Shown piece by piece: positions 1-9,124 of a DNA stretch of 64,000 nucleotides (position 1 is its first letter; each line of letters opens with the position of its first letter). The notes beneath the pieces were generated by a model, which saw nothing but the letters and a program-made list of their open reading frames with translations, was not told the DNA's origin and searched no databases. The DNA is from Methylocystis sp. Its GTDB lineage: Bacteria > Pseudomonadota > Alphaproteobacteria > Rhizobiales > Beijerinckiaceae. The position numbers were made by a program, and so were the translations under genes. The stretch is from contig PERY01000013.1 of the NCBI GenBank assembly GCA_002929055.1, forward strand, positions 17,412 through 81,411, read 5' to 3'.

Positions 1-2108
1 CCGAGCGCAATTCGGGTTTCGCCGTTCGCGCGCGCCGCCGCCTCGATCCACGTCGCGCAACCCTCGATCAGCGCGCCGTGGAAGATCTCCGCAGCGACTC
101 GTTGACCGGGCCGCTCCGTTGCGATGAAGGACAGGATGGGGGTGAAGTCGAGCACGCCCGCGCTCAGGCGGAAACCGCCCGGAAAGCAGCGGGGCGCGCG
201 GACGAGCGCCTCGAGCTCCATCGCCGCCTGGCCCTCGTAGCGCTGTTCGAGACAGACGCCCGCAAGCGCCGCCGCCGCGTCGAAGAGGCGGCCCATGCTC
301 GTCGTCCGAATGGATGCGCCGCGCCGGAGCGTCTCCACAAGCTGTCCCGCGAGCGGCGCATGGGGAAAGAGCCGAGGCGCCGCGTCGAGCCGACCGAGAG
401 CCGCCAGCGCCGCAACGCCCATGCGCCACGGCTCGCGCGCCGCGCGGTCGCCGCCGGCCAGCGCAAGCGGCGCAAGATGGCCGAGCCGCCTCCAGCGCGC
501 GCCCCCGACAAGCAGCATTTCCCCGCCCCATGCGCCGCGATCGTCGCCCATGCCATAGCCGTCGAGCGCAACGCCGAGAACCTTGTCTTTCACGCCATGC
601 TCGGCGGCGATCGCGGCGACATGGGCGGCGTGATGCTGCACGCGAAGCAGGGGTAGACCCGTCTCTTCGGCAAAACGTGTCGAGAAGAAATCCGGATGCA
701 GATCGCAGGCGGCAAATTCGGGCGTCACGGCGAGGATGGAAAGGAGATGGCGATAGGCTTCCTCGAAGAAACGCAGGCTTTCTGCGTTGTCGAGATCGCC
801 GATATGTTGGGAGATGAAAGCCTCGCGGCCGCGCGTCACCGTCACCGTCGACTTCAGATGCGCGCCGAAAGCGACGACGCTGGGGCCTTCGGCGCCCAGA
901 TCAATGGGCTCTGGCGCGGCTCCGCGCGCACGGCGCAAAAAGGCTGGCGCGCCATCGACCACGGCCATGACGGAATCGTCGGCGCGCGCGACTATCGCGC
1001 GGTTGTGGCCGACAATGAGATCGGCGACGCCGGAGAGACGCCGTTTGGCGTCGCTATCGTCAAAGACGAGCGGCTCGCCCCCCGGATTGGCGCTTGTCGA
1101 GACGACGACGAAATCATTCGCCGCTTCCAGTGTCGCCCCGCCGGAGGGAAAGCCCGCCGCGGCGTGGAAAAGCAGATGGTGCAGCGGCGCATAGGGAAGC
1201 ATGATGCCGATTCGGTTCAACCGCGGCGCGACCGAGGGCGCCAGGGAGCCTCTCGATTTCATCACGACAATCGGTCGCGAGCGATGCTTTAGCAGTTCGG
1301 CTTCCGCGTCGCTCGCCTCTGCAAAGCGGGCGACGGAGGCCGCATTCGCAGCCATCACGGCAAAGGGCTTGGCGTCGCGCGCCTTGCGGCGACGCAGCTC
1401 GGCGACAGCGGCTTCGCTCCGCGCGTCGCACAACAAATGATAGCCGCCAATCCCCTTCACCGCGACGATCTTTCCGGCGCGGATCGCTGTGACGATCGCC
1501 GCCGGATCGTGATCGAGCCGCGGTCCGCACGCCGGGCAGGCGACGGTCTCGGCGTGGAAGCGGCGGCTCCCGGAATCGCGATAGTCGCGCGCACAGTCCC
1601 GACACATGTGGAAACGCGCCATCGACGTCCGCATCCTGTCAAAGGGCAGAGACGAGGCGATGGTGAACCGCGGACCGCAATGCGTGCAGGTGACGAAGGG
1701 ATAGAGATGAAAGCGGCTTGCAGGATCGAAAAGATCGTCGAGGCAGGCGGCGCATGTCGCAGCGTCGGCGGCGATGCGCGTGCGCGTCCGCCCGGCAGGA
1801 TCTCCCGGACCTGCGCTCTCCAATATGGAGAAGCCCGTATCGCCGCGCGCACCAATGCACTCGACGTCGATCCCGTCGACGCTGGCGAGCGGCGGCGTCT
1901 CGCGGCGCAACGCTTCCAGGAACTCAGCGCAGCTCACGCCCTCGACTTCGAGCAGTACGCCTTCCGAGTCGTTTCGCACGAAACCACTCAGGCCGTAACG
2001 CGCTGCGATCGAATGAACGAAGGGACGGAAGCCCACGCCCTGAACCGTGCCGCGTAGCCGCACACGGAGCCGCGACGCCGAACAATCGCGGGCCGTCGCG
2101 CCGGCCAT
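1..2108 (-). CDS. hypF: Carbamoyltransferase HypF, [NiFe]-hydrogenase maturation (3' end cut by window)
   Basis: HypF uses carbamoyl phosphate and ATP to make the thiocarbamoyl group that HypE turns into the CN ligands of the [NiFe] site; it acts in the cytoplasm. Reading the minus strand from ATG at 2108 gives about 702 codons with no stop before base 1, so the C-terminus lies outside the window (family usually about 750 residues). Domains are in the expected order: N-terminal acylphosphatase (GTVQGVGFRPFVHS, from about residue 21), two C-x2-C-x18-C-x2-C zinc fingers (first begins CAAC, second begins CRDC), a YrdC-like domain (GIGGYHLLCDA) and a Kae1-like domain (VQHHAAHVAA, then ALDGYGMGDD). 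It begins 4 bases after the hypB stop, so it is cotranscribed with hypAB. No hydrogenase structural gene is in view. Confidence 0.95.
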   Translation of the reverse strand, partial: MAGATARDCSASRLRVRLRGTVQGVGFRPFVHSIAARYGLSGFVRNDSEGVLLEVEGVSCAEFLEALRRETPPLASVDGIDVECIGARGDTGFSILESAGPGDPAGRTRTRIAADAATCAACLDDLFDPASRFHLYPFVTCTHCGPRFTIASSLPFDRMRTSMARFHMCRDCARDYRDSGSRRFHAETVACPACGPRLDHDPAAIVTAIRAGKIVAVKGIGGYHLLCDARSEAAVAELRRRKARDAKPFAVMAANAASVARFAEASDAEAELLKHRSRPIVVMKSRGSLAPSVAPRLNRIGIMLPYAPLHHLLFHAAAGFPSGGATLEAANDFVVVSTSANPGGEPLVFDDSDAKRRLSGVADLIVGHNRAIVARADDSVMAVVDGAPAFLRRARGAAPEPIDLGAEGPSVVAFGAHLKSTVTVTRGREAFISQHIGDLDNAESLRFFEEAYRHLLSILAVTPEFAACDLHPDFFSTRFAEETGLPLLRVQHHAAHVAAIAAEHGVKDKVLGVALDGYGMGDDRGAWGGEMLLVGGARWRRLGHLAPLALAGGDRAAREPWRMGVAALAALGRLDAAPRLFPHAPLAGQLVETLRRGASIRTTSMGRLFDAAAALAGVCLEQRYEGQAAMELEALVRAPRCFPGGFRLSAGVLDFTPILSFIATERPGQRVAAEIFHGALIEGCATWIEAAARANGETRIAL

Positions 2109-2112
2109 GGAG

Positions 2113-2964
2113 TCAGCTCGCCTTAGCGGCGGCGAGCGCCGCCCGCGCCTCGATCCAGGCGTAGAAGGCCGACAGGCCTTCCCCTGTCGTCGCAGAGACG
2201 ACGAGGGTCTGCAAATGCGGATTGACCTTGAGCGCATTGGCGAGGCATTGGCCCACATCGAACGACAGATGCGGCAGCAGGTCCGCCTTGTTCAGCAGCA
2301 TGAGGTCGGCGGCCGCGAACATGTCCGGATATTTGAGCGGCTTGTCCTCGCCCTCGGTAACGGAGAGCACAACCACCTTGTGCGCTTCGCCGAGGTCGAA
2401 GGCCGCCGGACAGACGAGATTTCCGACATTCTCGATGAAGAGCGCGCCGCCGCGCCGCATATCGAGGCGCTCGAGCGCGTGGCCGACCATATGGGCGTCT
2501 AGGTGGCAGCCCTTGCCGGTGTTGATCTGGACCGCCGGCGCGCCGGTGGCCCGGATGCGTTCGGCGTCGTTCGAGGTTTGCTGGTCGCCTTCGACGACCG
2601 CGATTGGAAGCCTGGTCTTGAGCTCGCCGATCGTTCGGACAAGCAATGTGGTCTTGCCCGAGCCGGGACTCGAGACGAAATTGAGCGCCAGCACGCCACG
2701 CGCCGCCAGCGCCGCGCGATTGTCTCGCGCATAGGCGTCGTTCTTGGAGAGAATGTCGCGTTCGATGCGGACAATGCGCTCCTGACTGAGACCAGGCGCA
2801 TGCACGCGGGCCATGCCGGCGCCGAAGTCGATGAGTTCGCCGCCCGCGCCATGCGAATGGTCGTGATGGTGAAGCTCGTGCGGATGATGATGCGCGGGCA
2901 TGTCGTCGGCCGGAATTTTAGCGCCTTCCGCAGCCGCGGCGCCACAGCCGCAAATGGTGCACAT
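2113..2964 (-). CDS. hypB: Hydrogenase nickel-incorporation GTPase HypB
   Basis: Cytoplasmic SIMIBI-class GTPase that delivers nickel to the hydrogenase large subunit with HypA. The 283-residue protein starts MCTICGCG, the N-terminal CxxCGC nickel site. It then has a histidine-rich stretch ([15 protein letters not shown]) typical of HypB forms that store nickel, a P-loop ([11 protein letters not shown]), the [10 protein letters not shown] and [10 protein letters not shown] switch/metal segments, and NKAD as the guanine-specificity motif. The ATG at 2964 is preferred to an upstream in-frame extension because it puts the CxxCGC motif at the N-terminus and overlaps the hypA stop by one base (TGATG). 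It lies between hypA and hypF in one operon. Confidence 0.96.
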   Translation of the reverse strand: MCTICGCGAAAAEGAKIPADDMPAHHHPHELHHHDHSHGAGGELIDFGAGMARVHAPGLSQERIVRIERDILSKNDAYARDNRAALAARGVLALNFVSSPGSGKTTLLVRTIGELKTRLPIAVVEGDQQTSNDAERIRATGAPAVQINTGKGCHLDAHMVGHALERLDMRRGGALFIENVGNLVCPAAFDLGEAHKVVVLSVTEGEDKPLKYPDMFAAADLMLLNKADLLPHLSFDVGQCLANALKVNPHLQTLVVSATTGEGLSAFYAWIEARAALAAAKAS

Positions 2965-3305
2965 CAGTCGACCTCCAGCTCTTCGATGCGCAGTTCGTCG
3001 CCCGACGTCATTTGCACATGCTGCCCGCCACATTCGGGGCAGGCTGCGAAGCGCTCCTCGAGCGGCACGCTCTTGCCGCAGTCAGCGCATAGACCTTCGC
3101 CCTTCCGGCGGAGGATGTCCAGCGTCGCCCCTTCCGCCGGCGTGCCGCGCGCCACGGCGTCGAAACAGAAGCGCAGCGCCTCAGGCGCGACATGCGCCAT
3201 GGCGCCGATGCGGAGCCGGACCACGCGAATGCGGCTGGCGCCCTGCTTGCGCGCCTCGTCGCAGGCGATCTCCACGATGCTTTCGGTCAGCGCCATCTCA
3301 TGCAT
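2964..3305 (-). CDS. hypA: Hydrogenase nickel-insertion protein HypA
   Basis: Small nickel metallochaperone (113 residues) that works with HypB. It begins [11 protein letters not shown]; the Met-His-Glu start supplies the His2 nickel ligand and fixes the start at 3305 rather than at an upstream in-frame codon. The zinc-binding pair CADCGKS and CPECGG lies in the C-terminal half, as in all HypA proteins. It is the first gene of hypA-hypB-hypF. A weak sigma-54-like element lies about 90 bases upstream. Confidence 0.95.
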   Translation of the reverse strand: MHEMALTESIVEIACDEARKQGASRIRVVRLRIGAMAHVAPEALRFCFDAVARGTPAEGATLDILRRKGEGLCADCGKSVPLEERFAACPECGGQHVQMTSGDELRIEELEVD

Positions 3306-3391
3306 GACGGACTTCCTATCGGCCGGAAAAGCGACACGGCGATGAAGGCGACCCTGCGGACGAGCGCTTCGGTCCGCAGTTTTCCCCATAA

Positions 3392-3407
3392 TGCCACCTG
3401 CCTACCA
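3392..3407 (-). promoter_or_regulatory. Possible sigma-54 promoter of hypABF
   Basis: On the minus strand this reads TGGTAGGCAGGTGGCA. GG and GC are separated by exactly 10 bases, as required for the -24/-12 elements of RpoN promoters, but two less critical positions deviate from the consensus. It lies 87-102 bases upstream of the hypA start and points toward it. RpoN control of hyp and hup genes is common in proteobacteria. Weak evidence on its own. Confidence 0.3.
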
Positions 3408-3556
3408 TTCGCGGAAGCATTTTGCTTTCTCGCAGGACGTGCGCATAGTAAGCAGGACGCTGACCTCGCGAAAGGTGAAACGGACATCAAGCGCTTACCG
3501 CTCCAGTCATTGGACAGGAACGCGGGCGTCCCACTATTTGGTTGGAGGGAAGGCGA

Positions 3557-4036
3557 ATGAGATGCTTTTTGCTCAGGTCTCTCGTTTTTCTGGGCCTCTG
3601 GCTGGTTATTTCCGGTGTCTCGACTTCGGACCTCGCACTAGGGCTCGCCGTCGCGGTCATCGCCGCCTTCGCAAGCGCGCGGCTCCTGCCTTGCACAGGC
3701 GTTCGATTGAATCCGAGAGCCTGCGTCGAGATGGCGCTGGGGCTGCCCTTCCAGATCGCAGTTGCAGGCATAGAAATTGCGCGACGCGCTTTGCATCCCA
3801 AGCTGCCGCTCAGCCCTGGCTTCATAGAATACACGTCGCATCTTCCTGAAGGCGTGTCACGAAACGCCTTTACAGCGCTCGTTTCGATGCAGCCCGGCAG
3901 CGTGCCGATAGCCGGTCACAAGGGGGGCGACATCTTGATTCACTGCCTAGATGACACGCGCCCGGTCGGCGCCGCAGTTGAAGCAGACGAGGCGAAATTA
4001 TCGAGGGCTTTTGGATTGGACAGAACGCGTGGCTGA
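3557..4036 (+). CDS. mrpE: Mrp/Mnh antiporter subunit E
   Basis: Inner-membrane subunit of a multi-subunit cation/proton antiporter. The 159-residue protein has N-terminal hydrophobic helices and the MnhE-type C-terminal half (SRNAFTALVSMQPGSVPI), which packs against other small subunits. The ATG at 3557 has a strong GGAGG about 8 bases upstream, which favours it over the TTG at 3542. It is first of a tightly overlapping operon E-F-G-A/B-C-D-D and overlaps mrpF by 8 bases. Confidence 0.88.
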   Translation: MRCFLLRSLVFLGLWLVISGVSTSDLALGLAVAVIAAFASARLLPCTGVRLNPRACVEMALGLPFQIAVAGIEIARRALHPKLPLSPGFIEYTSHLPEGVSRNAFTALVSMQPGSVPIAGHKGGDILIHCLDDTRPVGAAVEADEAKLSRAFGLDRTRG

Positions 4037-4328
4037 CTTCTTTCTCGTCGCAGCGGCGCTCGTCGTCGCGATCACCGCTGTTGGGCTCTTTCGCGTGCTT
4101 CGCGGACCGGAAAACGCGGATCGTATGATGGCGGCGCAATTGCTGGGAACGGGCGGAGTCGCAGCGCTCTTGCTTGCAGAGGTCCGTGGAATGCGCGGCG
4201 CGGTCGATGTCGCGCTCGTTCTCGCGCTCCTCGCCTCTTTCTCGGGCGTCGCTTTCGTGAATGCGTCATCCGGCGCCTCCTGCGGACGCCAAACACATGA
4301 GGGCGACGACGATGACGCTCGCGATTGA
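4029..4328 (+). CDS. mrpF: Mrp/Mnh antiporter subunit F
   Basis: About 99 residues with three predicted membrane helices. It has the MrpF signature VLRGPENADRMMAAQLLGTGG after the first helix (motif at about residues 21-41). The start is a GTG at 4029 inside the end of mrpE; an in-frame ATG at 3951 would add a hydrophilic tail not typical of the family and lengthen the overlap. Sits in operon order E-F-G. Confidence 0.85.
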   Translation: MADFFLVAAALVVAITAVGLFRVLRGPENADRMMAAQLLGTGGVAALLLAEVRGMRGAVDVALVLALLASFSGVAFVNASSGASCGRQTHEGDDDDARD

Positions 4329-4605
4329 CGCGTTTACGATCCTTTGTGTTTGTGGCGGGCTTTTTTTCTTTCTGACAGGCGCCATCGCATTGCTGCGATT
4401 CCCCGACACGCTGACGCGACTGCACGCGCTGACAAAAGCCGACAGTCTTGGCCTTGGATTGATCGTCCTGGGATTGCTTCCGCAATGCGATGGCTTTCTG
4501 GCGGCCGCGAAGCTAATCTTGATTTGGGCGATCGCCCAACTCGGCGGCGCCACGCTCAGCCAGTTGATTGCGCGCATCGCCGCCATCGAGAATTCGAAGC
4601 CATGA
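4312..4605 (+). CDS. mrpG: Mrp/Mnh antiporter subunit G
   Basis: About 97 residues, three membrane helices, with the MrpG signature: GAIALLRFPDTLTRLHALTKADSLG spans the first loop (about residues 21-45). Start chosen at ATG 4312 so the protein opens directly into the first helix; ATGs at 4261 and 4297 are in frame and cannot be excluded. The stop overlaps the next start (ATGA at 4602-4605). Confidence 0.85.
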   Translation: MTLAIDAFTILCVCGGLFFFLTGAIALLRFPDTLTRLHALTKADSLGLGLIVLGLLPQCDGFLAAAKLILIWAIAQLGGATLSQLIARIAAIENSKP

Positions 4606-5546
4606 CGCTCTCTTTCGGATTCGATCTCAGTCTCGCCGTCTTGACGTTGGCGGTCGCCGGCTACGCCATAGGCGCGCGCGAGTCGTTCGCATCTGTCGTC
4701 GCCTTCATCTCTTACGGCGTCTTGCTCGCCCTTGTCTGGGTTCGCCTCTCCGCCGTCGATGTTGCGCTGACCGAAGCCGCGATCGGCAGCGGCGTCACGG
4801 GCGCATTGTTGATCGGGGCCGCCGCCAAAGTTGGAGAAGGCGCAGTCGACGCCCCCAGGTCGGTCCGCGGAGCGGGCAGACTTCTGACTGCGCTTTTTTG
4901 CATCGCTACGACACTCGGAATCGCCACCGCGTTCTTGTCGCTCCCCGAGAAGGCGCCGACGCTCGCGCCTCTCGCAGCCGAGCATCTTCCGTCCACCGGC
5001 CTGGGCAACCCCGTCACCGCAGTTTTGCTCTCCTATCGGGCGATCGACACGCTCCTCGAGTCGGTCGTGCTTGTTTTCGCGGTTGTTGGCGTGTGGACCT
5101 TCGCTTCGGACCGAGACTGGGGCGGCAGGCCGGAGTCCCCGGGCAAAGACCGCCCGGAACAACCTCTCACGTTCCTCGGACAGATTCTGCCGCCGCTCGG
5201 CATTCTCGTTGGCGTCCACCTTGTCTGGACTGGCGCGACGGAACCCGGCGGCGCGTTTCAGGGCGGCACAGTCCTCGCGGCCGCGTGGATTCTCGTCATG
5301 GCCGCCGGGTTGCGGAAGCCGCCGTCGATCGAGGGAGCCTGGCTCAGATTTGCGTTGATCGGCGGGCCTGCATTGTTTCTTGGCGTCGGCGTCGCCGGCT
5401 TCGCGCTGGCCAAAGCTTTTCTCGCTTATCCGGAGGGGCACTCCAAAGCTTTCATTCTTGTCATCGAAGCGGCGCTGACTTTCTCGATTGCGATTGCTTT
5501 AGGCCTGCTGGCGCTGGGGGCGCCGGGAAGGAAGGGACATCCATGA
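4602..5546 (+). CDS. Fused MrpA C-terminal (DUF4040/MbhD-E-like) and MrpB subunit
   Basis: A 314-residue membrane protein. The N-terminal half matches the MbhD/DUF4040 segment normally found at the C-terminus of MrpA (VVAFISYGVLLALVWVRLSAVDVALTEAAIG runs across its second helix). The C-terminal half is MnhB-like (GATEPGGAFQGGTVLAAAW, then AYPEGHSKAF). The N-terminal NuoL-like proton-pumping part of MrpA is absent from this gene and from the operon. Start ATG 4602 overlaps mrpG; the stop overlaps mrpC. I see a split/fused arrangement, not damage. Confidence 0.82.
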   Translation: MTLSFGFDLSLAVLTLAVAGYAIGARESFASVVAFISYGVLLALVWVRLSAVDVALTEAAIGSGVTGALLIGAAAKVGEGAVDAPRSVRGAGRLLTALFCIATTLGIATAFLSLPEKAPTLAPLAAEHLPSTGLGNPVTAVLLSYRAIDTLLESVVLVFAVVGVWTFASDRDWGGRPESPGKDRPEQPLTFLGQILPPLGILVGVHLVWTGATEPGGAFQGGTVLAAAWILVMAAGLRKPPSIEGAWLRFALIGGPALFLGVGVAGFALAKAFLAYPEGHSKAFILVIEAALTFSIAIALGLLALGAPGRKGHP

Positions 5547-5887
5547 ATGCGGTGACGCTTGCTGGACTTGCTGGTGCGGCGCTGATTGGAATGGGCCTTT
5601 TCGGGCTTGTCACGCATTCTCATATTCTGCGGAAAATCGTAGCATTCAACGTAATCGGCAGCGGCGTCTTTCTCCTCTTTGGCGCCGTGGCGCGCAGAGG
5701 CGCGGCGTCCGGCCTCAACGCGGACCCTGTGCCCCAGGCCCTGGTGATCACAGGGATTGTCGTCGCCTTTTCCGCCACCGCGCTCGCGGTCGCGCTCCTC
5801 CTGAGATATTTCAAGGAGGTCGGCTCTCCCTTCCTGGCTGATGATCCAGGCGCAGGCGCTTCGCAGCCGGATCACGAACGCCCATGA
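5543..5887 (+). CDS. mrpC: Mrp/Mnh antiporter subunit C (NuoK-like)
   Basis: 114 residues, three helices, homologous to complex I subunit NuoK. The line LFGLVTHSHILRKIVAFNVI and the second-helix segment DPVPQALVITGIVVAFSATA are family marks. ATG 5543 overlaps the preceding stop; the 3' end overlaps mrpD by 4 bases. Forms part of the membrane arm next to MrpD. Confidence 0.9.
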   Translation: MNAVTLAGLAGAALIGMGLFGLVTHSHILRKIVAFNVIGSGVFLLFGAVARRGAASGLNADPVPQALVITGIVVAFSATALAVALLLRYFKEVGSPFLADDPGAGASQPDHERP

Positions 5888-7422
5888 TCGCTTCGACTCT
5901 GTCTCAGCTCTCCATGCGCGCCGAAGACGCGCTTCTGCCCGTCGCCATCGCCTTGCCGGTTGGCGCCATGCTCCTGGCGCTGTGTTTGGGCGGACGATGG
6001 ACCGAACGCATCGCCGTCGCTTTCATGCCGATCGGCGTATCAATCGCGGGGGCGGTCGCCTATGTCGTATGGCGCGATCAGCGTCCGCTGGTCTATTTCA
6101 TCGGCGGATGGGCGCCGCCGCTGGGCGTTGCGATACGTGCGGACGGCGTCGCGGCGGCGATGCTCCTCACATCCGCGCTGATCGCGTCGGCGGCGGGTCT
6201 TTTCGCCTGCGATGTTTTTCGGGTGAAGCCGGGCGAGAAGGAAAATCGCGCCCATTTGGGATTCTGGACTCTCCTGCTGGCGATCTGGGCGGCGCTCAAT
6301 TGCGTCTTCGTCGGCTGGGATCTGTTCAGCATCTATGTCGGGCTCGAAATGCTCACTTTCGCAGCCGTGCCGCTCGTCTGCCTGAAAGGACAGAAAGAGA
6401 CATTCGTCGCGGCGATGCGTTACCTGCTCTTCGCTCTCCTGGGGTCCGTCCTCTATCTGCTTGGCGCGACGCTCGTCTATGCTGCCTATGGCTCCCTGGA
6501 CATCGGCATTTTGGCGCAGAAGATTCAGCCCGAGGCGGCCGCATGGATTGCGCTTGGCGCGATGACGGCCGGCCTCCTTGCAAAGACGGCGCTCTTTCCC
6601 TTGCATATATGGTTGCCGCCCGCGCACGCGGGCGCCGCCCCGCCGGCCAGCGCCATCCTCTCGGCGCTCGTGGTGAAGGGATCATTTTTCGTGGTCGTGC
6701 GGCTCTGGCTGACGCTGGCGCCTGTGCAGATGAGTGAGGCGCCTGCGGAACTTCTCGCCATTCTCGGCTCTGTCGCCATTTTCGCGGGGAGCGTCCTCGC
6801 GCTACGTCAGGAGCGCCTGAAGTTGATGATCGCCTATTCGACGGTCGCCCAGATCGGATATCTGTTCTTGATGTTTCCCCTCGCAATCGGGCAACACCCC
6901 TGGGCGAGCGCCGCCTGGAGCGGCGGCGCGCTACAGGCGATATCGCATGCCTTCGCCAAGGCGGCGATGTTTCTTTCGGCAGGACTGATCGTCGACGTTG
7001 TCGGTCACGATCGCCTTTCGGGTCTTCGAGGGCTCGGCCGACTTGCGCCGCAACCGGTTCTGATTTTCGCCCTGGCGGGGATGTCGCTGATGGGCCTGCC
7101 GCCGAGCGGCGGATTCAACGCGAAATGGTTGCTCATGAGCGCCTCCGTGCAGAGCGGCCACTGGGCCCTGGCGCTTGTCATGGCAGTCGGTGGCTTGTTG
7201 ACGGCGGCCTATCTCTATCGCGTGATCGCGCCTGCGCTCGCCCCCGCCGAGAACGCCCCGGCCGAGAGCGCATCTACTCCGACGCCGAAAGCCTCGTCTC
7301 GGGGCGCGGCGCTCTCGCTGGCCCTCGCGCTGGCCGCCATCCTACTGGGCTTCGCGCCGCCGGAACTCGCTTCTCTACTGGCGGTCGGCGCGCCCGCGGC
7401 GACGATCGAGAGGATCGAATGA
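5884..7422 (+). CDS. mrpD: Mrp/Mnh antiporter subunit D (proton-conducting)
   Basis: 512-residue polytopic protein of the proton-conducting NuoL/M/N family, about 14 helices. Recognisable segments are WDLFSIYVGLEMLTFAAVPL (conserved Glu in helix 5), FPLHIWLPPAHAGAAPPASA (the helix-7/8 HxWLPxAH motif) and the lysine-bearing LKLMIAYSTVAQIGYL. Starts within the mrpC stop (ATGA) and is followed by a second D-like subunit with the same overlap. It should form one antiporter-like channel of the complex. Confidence 0.9.
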   Translation: MIASTLSQLSMRAEDALLPVAIALPVGAMLLALCLGGRWTERIAVAFMPIGVSIAGAVAYVVWRDQRPLVYFIGGWAPPLGVAIRADGVAAAMLLTSALIASAAGLFACDVFRVKPGEKENRAHLGFWTLLLAIWAALNCVFVGWDLFSIYVGLEMLTFAAVPLVCLKGQKETFVAAMRYLLFALLGSVLYLLGATLVYAAYGSLDIGILAQKIQPEAAAWIALGAMTAGLLAKTALFPLHIWLPPAHAGAAPPASAILSALVVKGSFFVVVRLWLTLAPVQMSEAPAELLAILGSVAIFAGSVLALRQERLKLMIAYSTVAQIGYLFLMFPLAIGQHPWASAAWSGGALQAISHAFAKAAMFLSAGLIVDVVGHDRLSGLRGLGRLAPQPVLIFALAGMSLMGLPPSGGFNAKWLLMSASVQSGHWALALVMAVGGLLTAAYLYRVIAPALAPAENAPAESASTPTPKASSRGAALSLALALAAILLGFAPPELASLLAVGAPAATIERIE

Positions 7423-9074
7423 ACGACGCCGCTCTCGCTCTTTCAACTTTCGCCTATGGTCCGCAAACGCTTGCCGCCGCCCTCGGCGCGCCTCTCGTTC
7501 TGATGCTTGCCTGCGCCTCCGCGCGCCTTCGCAGATTCGGTCCGGCCTACCTCGTTGTCGCGCCGCTTTTCGCTCTCGCCGCTTGCGTTCTCGCAAGCGA
7601 CTCCGGGCCGCTCGTTCTGGATCAGATGATCTACCCGATCGTGCTGGTTCTCGATCCGCCCGGCGCGTTGCTGCTCGGCGTGACCTCGCTTCTATGGCTG
7701 GCCGCTGGAATCTTCGCGGCAAGTTCGATGCGAGACGAGACGGAGAGCGGCGCCTTCGTCGCCTTCTGGCTCGCGACGCTTGTCGGCAATATCGGCGTGT
7801 TCATGGCGGCGGATGTCGCGAGTTTCTATCTCTTCTTCGCGCTTGTCAGCCTGCCGGCCTATGGGTTGATCGTGGCGCAAGCCCGCATGGCGGACAGCGC
7901 CGGCGGGCTGTACGTCTCGGTCGCGCTTCTGGGCGAAGCCTTCCTGATTCTCGCCTTTGCGCTCCTCGCATCGGCGACGCCTGACCATAGCCTCCTTATT
8001 TCCGACGGCGTCGACGCATTACCCGCCTCTCCGTGGCGGGACGCTACAATCGGCCTGTTGATCGCGGGCTTCGGGACGAAGATCGGCCTCCTGCCGCTGC
8101 ACGTCTGGATGCCCTCGACCTATCGAGCGGCTCCTGTCGCCGCGGCGGCGGTATTGAGCGGCGGCGCCGTCAATGCGGGCGTCATCGGCCTTGTGCGATT
8201 TTTCCCCTGGGGCCATGCTGTTCCGGTGTGGGGAGAGGCTCTCGTGGTCCTCGGCATGTCCGCCGCGTTCTACGGCGTCGCCATCGGCCTCACCCAACGA
8301 AATCCCAAGACCATGCTCGCCTATTCCAGCATCAGCCAGATGGGGCTCGTCGCCGCGACGCTCGGCGCCGGCCTCGTCGCGGGAAATAAGGGCGCAGCCG
8401 CGGGCGCAGCGTTGTACGCCGCGCATCATGGTCTCGCGAAGGGCGGGCTGTTCCTTGCGGTTGGCGTCCTGTCGGGATGCGGGACGTTGCGGATGCGCCG
8501 ACTGACGCCATTTGTGGGATTGCTGGCGCTCAGTCTCGCTGGTCTGCCATTTTCAGGAGGCGTCATCGCAAAGCTCGCCATCAAGCAACCGCTGGGAGAT
8601 GGTCTCCTCGGCGCCTTATCGACGCTTTCGGCGATCGCCACGACGCTGCTGATGCTGCACTTTCTGCGGCGGGTCGCCGCATTGGCCGAGCCGCGCGTCT
8701 CCAATCCGGGCTGGGCGTTGATCACGCCCATGTTCGCAATGATCGCCGCCTCGATCATGGCGCCGACGGCCTATTATTTCGCAATCGAGAACCATCGCCT
8801 CGTCTCCCTCGACGCGGCGCTGTTCTGGGAATCGCTCTGGCCGATATTGGTCGGCGCTCTGATCGCGGCCGCAGCGCGGCGATGGCTCGAACGGCTGCCG
8901 GCGCTTCCTGAAGGCGATGTCGGCGCCTTTGCCGCGCGGCCGTTCGGACTGTTTGCGCGCGGCGGGGCGGCCGCGGATCGCGGCGAGATCATCCTGCGCA
9001 GATGGCCGGTTGCGGCGGGCGCTCTCATGGTTGTCGCCATCATGATTTCCGGAATGGGCGTCCTGAAGCCATGA
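7419..9074 (+). CDS. Second MrpD/NuoM-like proton-conducting subunit
   Basis: 551-residue polytopic membrane protein, also NuoL/M/N family. Key segments are LLPLHVWMPSTYRAAPVAAA (the HxWxP motif with Tyr-Arg in place of the usual Ala-His) and PKTMLAYSSISQMGLV. It replaces the missing MrpA N-terminal domain as the second antiporter-like subunit of the complex; such D-D arrangements are known in atypical Mrp clusters and in membrane-bound hydrogenases. Start ATG 7419 overlaps the mrpD stop; a long upstream in-frame extension is antisense-like and was rejected. Last gene of the operon. Confidence 0.82.
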   Translation: MNDAALALSTFAYGPQTLAAALGAPLVLMLACASARLRRFGPAYLVVAPLFALAACVLASDSGPLVLDQMIYPIVLVLDPPGALLLGVTSLLWLAAGIFAASSMRDETESGAFVAFWLATLVGNIGVFMAADVASFYLFFALVSLPAYGLIVAQARMADSAGGLYVSVALLGEAFLILAFALLASATPDHSLLISDGVDALPASPWRDATIGLLIAGFGTKIGLLPLHVWMPSTYRAAPVAAAAVLSGGAVNAGVIGLVRFFPWGHAVPVWGEALVVLGMSAAFYGVAIGLTQRNPKTMLAYSSISQMGLVAATLGAGLVAGNKGAAAGAALYAAHHGLAKGGLFLAVGVLSGCGTLRMRRLTPFVGLLALSLAGLPFSGGVIAKLAIKQPLGDGLLGALSTLSAIATTLLMLHFLRRVAALAEPRVSNPGWALITPMFAMIAASIMAPTAYYFAIENHRLVSLDAALFWESLWPILVGALIAAAARRWLERLPALPEGDVGAFAARPFGLFARGGAAADRGEIILRRWPVAAGALMVVAIMISGMGVLKP

Positions 9075-9098
9075 TCAATGGCGCACGGGCGGTTGAAG

Positions 9099-9117
9099 CG
9101 CTGGCTTGCATCCAGCG
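9099..9117. terminator. Weak hairpin between convergent mrp operon and transglutaminase gene
   Basis: CGCTGG, 7-base loop, CCAGCG lies in the 50-base gap between two convergent stops. It has no T-run on either side, so its role as a shared terminator is a guess. Confidence 0.3.
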
Positions 9118-9124
9118 ACAAGAC

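Noticed and set aside
4266..5441. 391-codon minus-strand open frame
   Set aside because: Antisense to mrpG and the A/B fusion, which fit a coherent operon.
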